Positions 62,869 through 64,000 of a stretch of 64,000 bases of DNA are shown here, one piece after another. Source of the stretch: Sorangium cellulosum So0157-2 (GTDB taxonomy: Bacteria > Myxococcota_A > Polyangia > Polyangiales > Polyangiaceae); contig NC_021658.1 in NCBI RefSeq assembly GCF_000418325.1, forward strand, positions 14,550,501-14,614,500. The letters are read 5' to 3'. A model generated the notes under the pieces. That model made no database searches and had not been told where the DNA came from. It was given only the letters and a program-made list of their open reading frames with translations. The position numbers and the translations under genes are program-made. Position 1 is the stretch's first letter. The number at the start of each line of letters is the position of its first letter.

Positions 62869-63271
62869 GCGGCCTGCCACGTTACGGTCTTTCCAGACTC
62901 GTCGCAACGGCCCGGTAGGCTCGCTCGAGGGAGCCGTTTTGGTTGTGTTCACCCTGAAATCTCGCCTCGATCTGCCTGCGCAGGCGAGTGGATGAACTCC
63001 GCCCACGTCGAGCGGTCGCAAACGAGGCGGCTGTCTCGGGTGCTGTCTTTCCACCACCGACATCGGCGCAAGCTGCGTCGTCACCATGAACCTGGCGCGG
63101 TGGCTCGGGAGGCGGTTATCCGGCGGCAAGGAGCCCGAAGAGCGGCTCGGACAGCTGCCATGAGGTGTTGTGTGAGCTTCTGAAGGCCCCGGAGGGGCTC
63201 TGCCCGCCGCACAAGCCGAAAGGAGCTGTTCGGAACGTGGGATGCCGCGGGATCATCACGTTTTCCGGCCC
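62869..63271. other. Intergenic region between the membrane kinase and the Coq4-like gene
   Basis: About 400 bases. It contains the kinase promoter (62879-62907) and otherwise no frame with recognisable domains. A weak GC-rich hairpin near 63195 could be a terminator of the Coq4-like gene but has no T-tract. Confidence 0.45.
62879..62907 (-). promoter_or_regulatory. Sigma70-type promoter of the membrane kinase
   Basis: On the minus strand TTGCGA (62902-62907) and TAACGT (62879-62884) are 17 bases apart. Ten bases separate the -10 from the ATG at 62868, again implying a very short leader. Confidence 0.5.
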
Positions 63272-63889
63272 TCAGGCCGCGGCGGCGCGCTGCGCGCGGT
63301 GCCGGCGGCGCGCCAGGGTCACGACCCCGATCGGCGCCGCGACGAGCGCCACCGCCATCCCGAGGGCCGCCATCGCGAGGCCTGCGAGGATCGCGAGCGC
63401 GAGCCAGAGCACGTCGCCCGCCGCCGGCCTCGCGTCGGGCGCGTCCACGCCGATCTCCCGGCGTAGCTCGCCGACCGTGCGGTCCAGCAGCGCCTCGAAC
63501 GGGCGGCCGTACAGGCTCTCGCCGCGGCGGCCGCGGAAGAACGCGCGGACCGTCCATCGCGGGGCCGAGAGCAGCCCCGCGACGAGCCCGCCGAGGTTGA
63601 GCTGCCACGCCGCGACGAAGTCCTTGCAGCCGGCGCCGACCTCCCAGGCCGCGATCTCGAACTCGCCGCTCGTGCTCGTGTCGTAGCCCGTGAGCACGTG
63701 GTGCAGGTCGTGGTAACGCACGGCGCGCACGCGCGCCTTGGTGTTCGGGAACGGGATGGGGAGCGGGCCGAGCTTGAAGTCGACCCACGCGTCGGCGTAC
63801 CCGCCGTCCGCGCCGAAGCCGTTCACCTGGAAGTAGATCGCGCGCGCCTCCCGCATCGTGAGGCCTTCGTCGTAGTGCACCAGCGCCAT
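63272..63889 (-). CDS. Coq4-like protein with C-terminal membrane segments
   Basis: A 205-residue protein. It contains the Coq4 zinc-ligand motif exactly: HDxxH at residues 60-64 (RYHDLHHVLTGY) followed by eleven residues and Glu76, then a helix (IAAWEVGAGCKDFVAAWQLNLGGLVAGLL) that matches the Coq4 pattern. In ubiquinone-making organisms Coq4 acts in quinone biosynthesis; here the partner pathway is unknown. Two hydrophobic segments near the C-terminus (about 153-195) suggest membrane attachment, not typical of Coq4. GGAGG lies eight bases before the ATG at 63889. The gene is preceded by a promoter with an inverted-repeat operator. Confidence 0.7.
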   Translation of the reverse strand: MALVHYDEGLTMREARAIYFQVNGFGADGGYADAWVDFKLGPLPIPFPNTKARVRAVRYHDLHHVLTGYDTSTSGEFEIAAWEVGAGCKDFVAAWQLNLGGLVAGLLSAPRWTVRAFFRGRRGESLYGRPFEALLDRTVGELRREIGVDAPDARPAAGDVLWLALAILAGLAMAALGMAVALVAAPIGVVTLARRRHRAQRAAAA

Positions 63890-63904
63890 GGGACCACCCT
63901 CCGT

Positions 63905-63935
63905 CAATGACTGTACTCACTGATTAAAGTCATTG
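63905..63935. promoter_or_regulatory. Inverted-repeat operator over the Coq4-like gene promoter
   Basis: CAATGACT (63905-63912) and AGTCATTG (63928-63935) form a perfect eight-base inverted repeat with a 15-base spacer containing TACTCACT, a pattern common in TetR-type operators. It overlaps the -10 region of the promoter whose TTGACA -35 lies at 63949-63954 (minus strand). Confidence 0.55.
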
Positions 63936-63948
63936 CTCGGGCTGGTCC

Positions 63949-63954
63949 TGTCAA
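63949..63954 (-). promoter_or_regulatory. -35 element of the Coq4-like gene
   Basis: Perfect TTGACA on the minus strand. The -10 would fall in the operator (GACTTT at 17-base spacing, or TTTAAT at 20), so repressor binding would block the polymerase. Confidence 0.5.
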
Positions 63955-64000
63955 GTGGCATCTCCGCATTGACGCGGCGTTCACGCTCGCAGCAGATTGG

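Noticed and set aside
63177..63205. Possible terminator hairpin after the Coq4-like gene
   Set aside because: The stem is only five base pairs and there is no T-tract.

Overview
The window is very GC-rich DNA whose gene content points to a myxobacterium of the Sorangium/Polyangiaceae type (phylum Myxococcota). The signs are a complete single-direction type II secretion operon (gspC to gspN) with a sigma54-dependent NtrC-type regulator beside it, soluble and membrane serine/threonine kinases, Cys-rich, kelch and thrombospondin-type-3 surface proteins with myxobacterial C-terminal anchors, and several orphan type VI secretion (T6SS) vgrG islands. The organism assignment is inference from gene content and base composition; no rRNA, tRNA, CRISPR array or intact insertion sequence was seen.

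Layout. 0.2-10 kb: a GAF protein, then T6SS island 1 on the + strand (vgrG1, a DcrB-like protein, a PAAR effector with a nucleotidyltransferase-like C-terminus and its likely immunity gene), facing a minus-strand pair (DUF2169 adaptor and a GNAT-like protein). 10-18 kb: FAD-dependent amine oxidase, zinc-ribbon serine/threonine kinase, threonine synthase, and a convergent histidine kinase / multidomain response regulator pair. 18-33 kb: gspN to gspC, all on the minus strand and read from C to N, with many 1-4 base overlaps and two unusual small members (a membrane protein between gspC and gspD, and a GspG-like protein without a prepilin signal). 33-36 kb: the NtrC-type regulator, an isochorismatase-fold hydrolase, a hypothetical protein and a thioredoxin-like ferredoxin. 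36-46 kb: T6SS islands 2/3: a second DUF2169 protein (+) converging on a minus-strand operon of vgrG3, PAAR, an FHA-DUF4123 chaperone, an evolved vgrG2, a putative lipoprotein immunity gene and a peptidoglycan-binding C39-like peptidase. 46-50 kb: lower-GC DNA with a three-gene module (adaptor-like protein, HExxH metallopeptidase-like effector, exported putative immunity protein). 50-59 kb: a kelch lipoprotein, a Cys-rich lipoprotein and a thrombospondin-type-3 protein in strikingly AT-rich DNA, then an OmpA-like protein. 59-64 kb: a PEGA outer-membrane protein, a membrane serine/threonine kinase and a Coq4-like protein at the edge.

How they fit together. The T6SS islands contain spike, tip, chaperone, effector and immunity genes but no sheath, baseplate or membrane-complex genes, so they would depend on an apparatus encoded elsewhere. 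The T2SS operon appears to be driven by a sigma54 promoter in front of gspC, with a matching candidate enhancer element about 100 bases upstream and related half-sites in front of the NtrC-type regulator, suggesting one regulatory unit. Several other genes have a -10-like hexamer only 6-13 bases before the start codon, which suggests very short or absent mRNA leaders. The strongest candidates for undescribed biology are the nucleotidyltransferase-like T6SS effector (4469-6408), the metallopeptidase module (47073-50012), the evolved VgrG2 cluster (38765-42644), the FHA-DUF4123 fusion (42750-43679) and the non-prepilin GspG paralogue (25556-25969).
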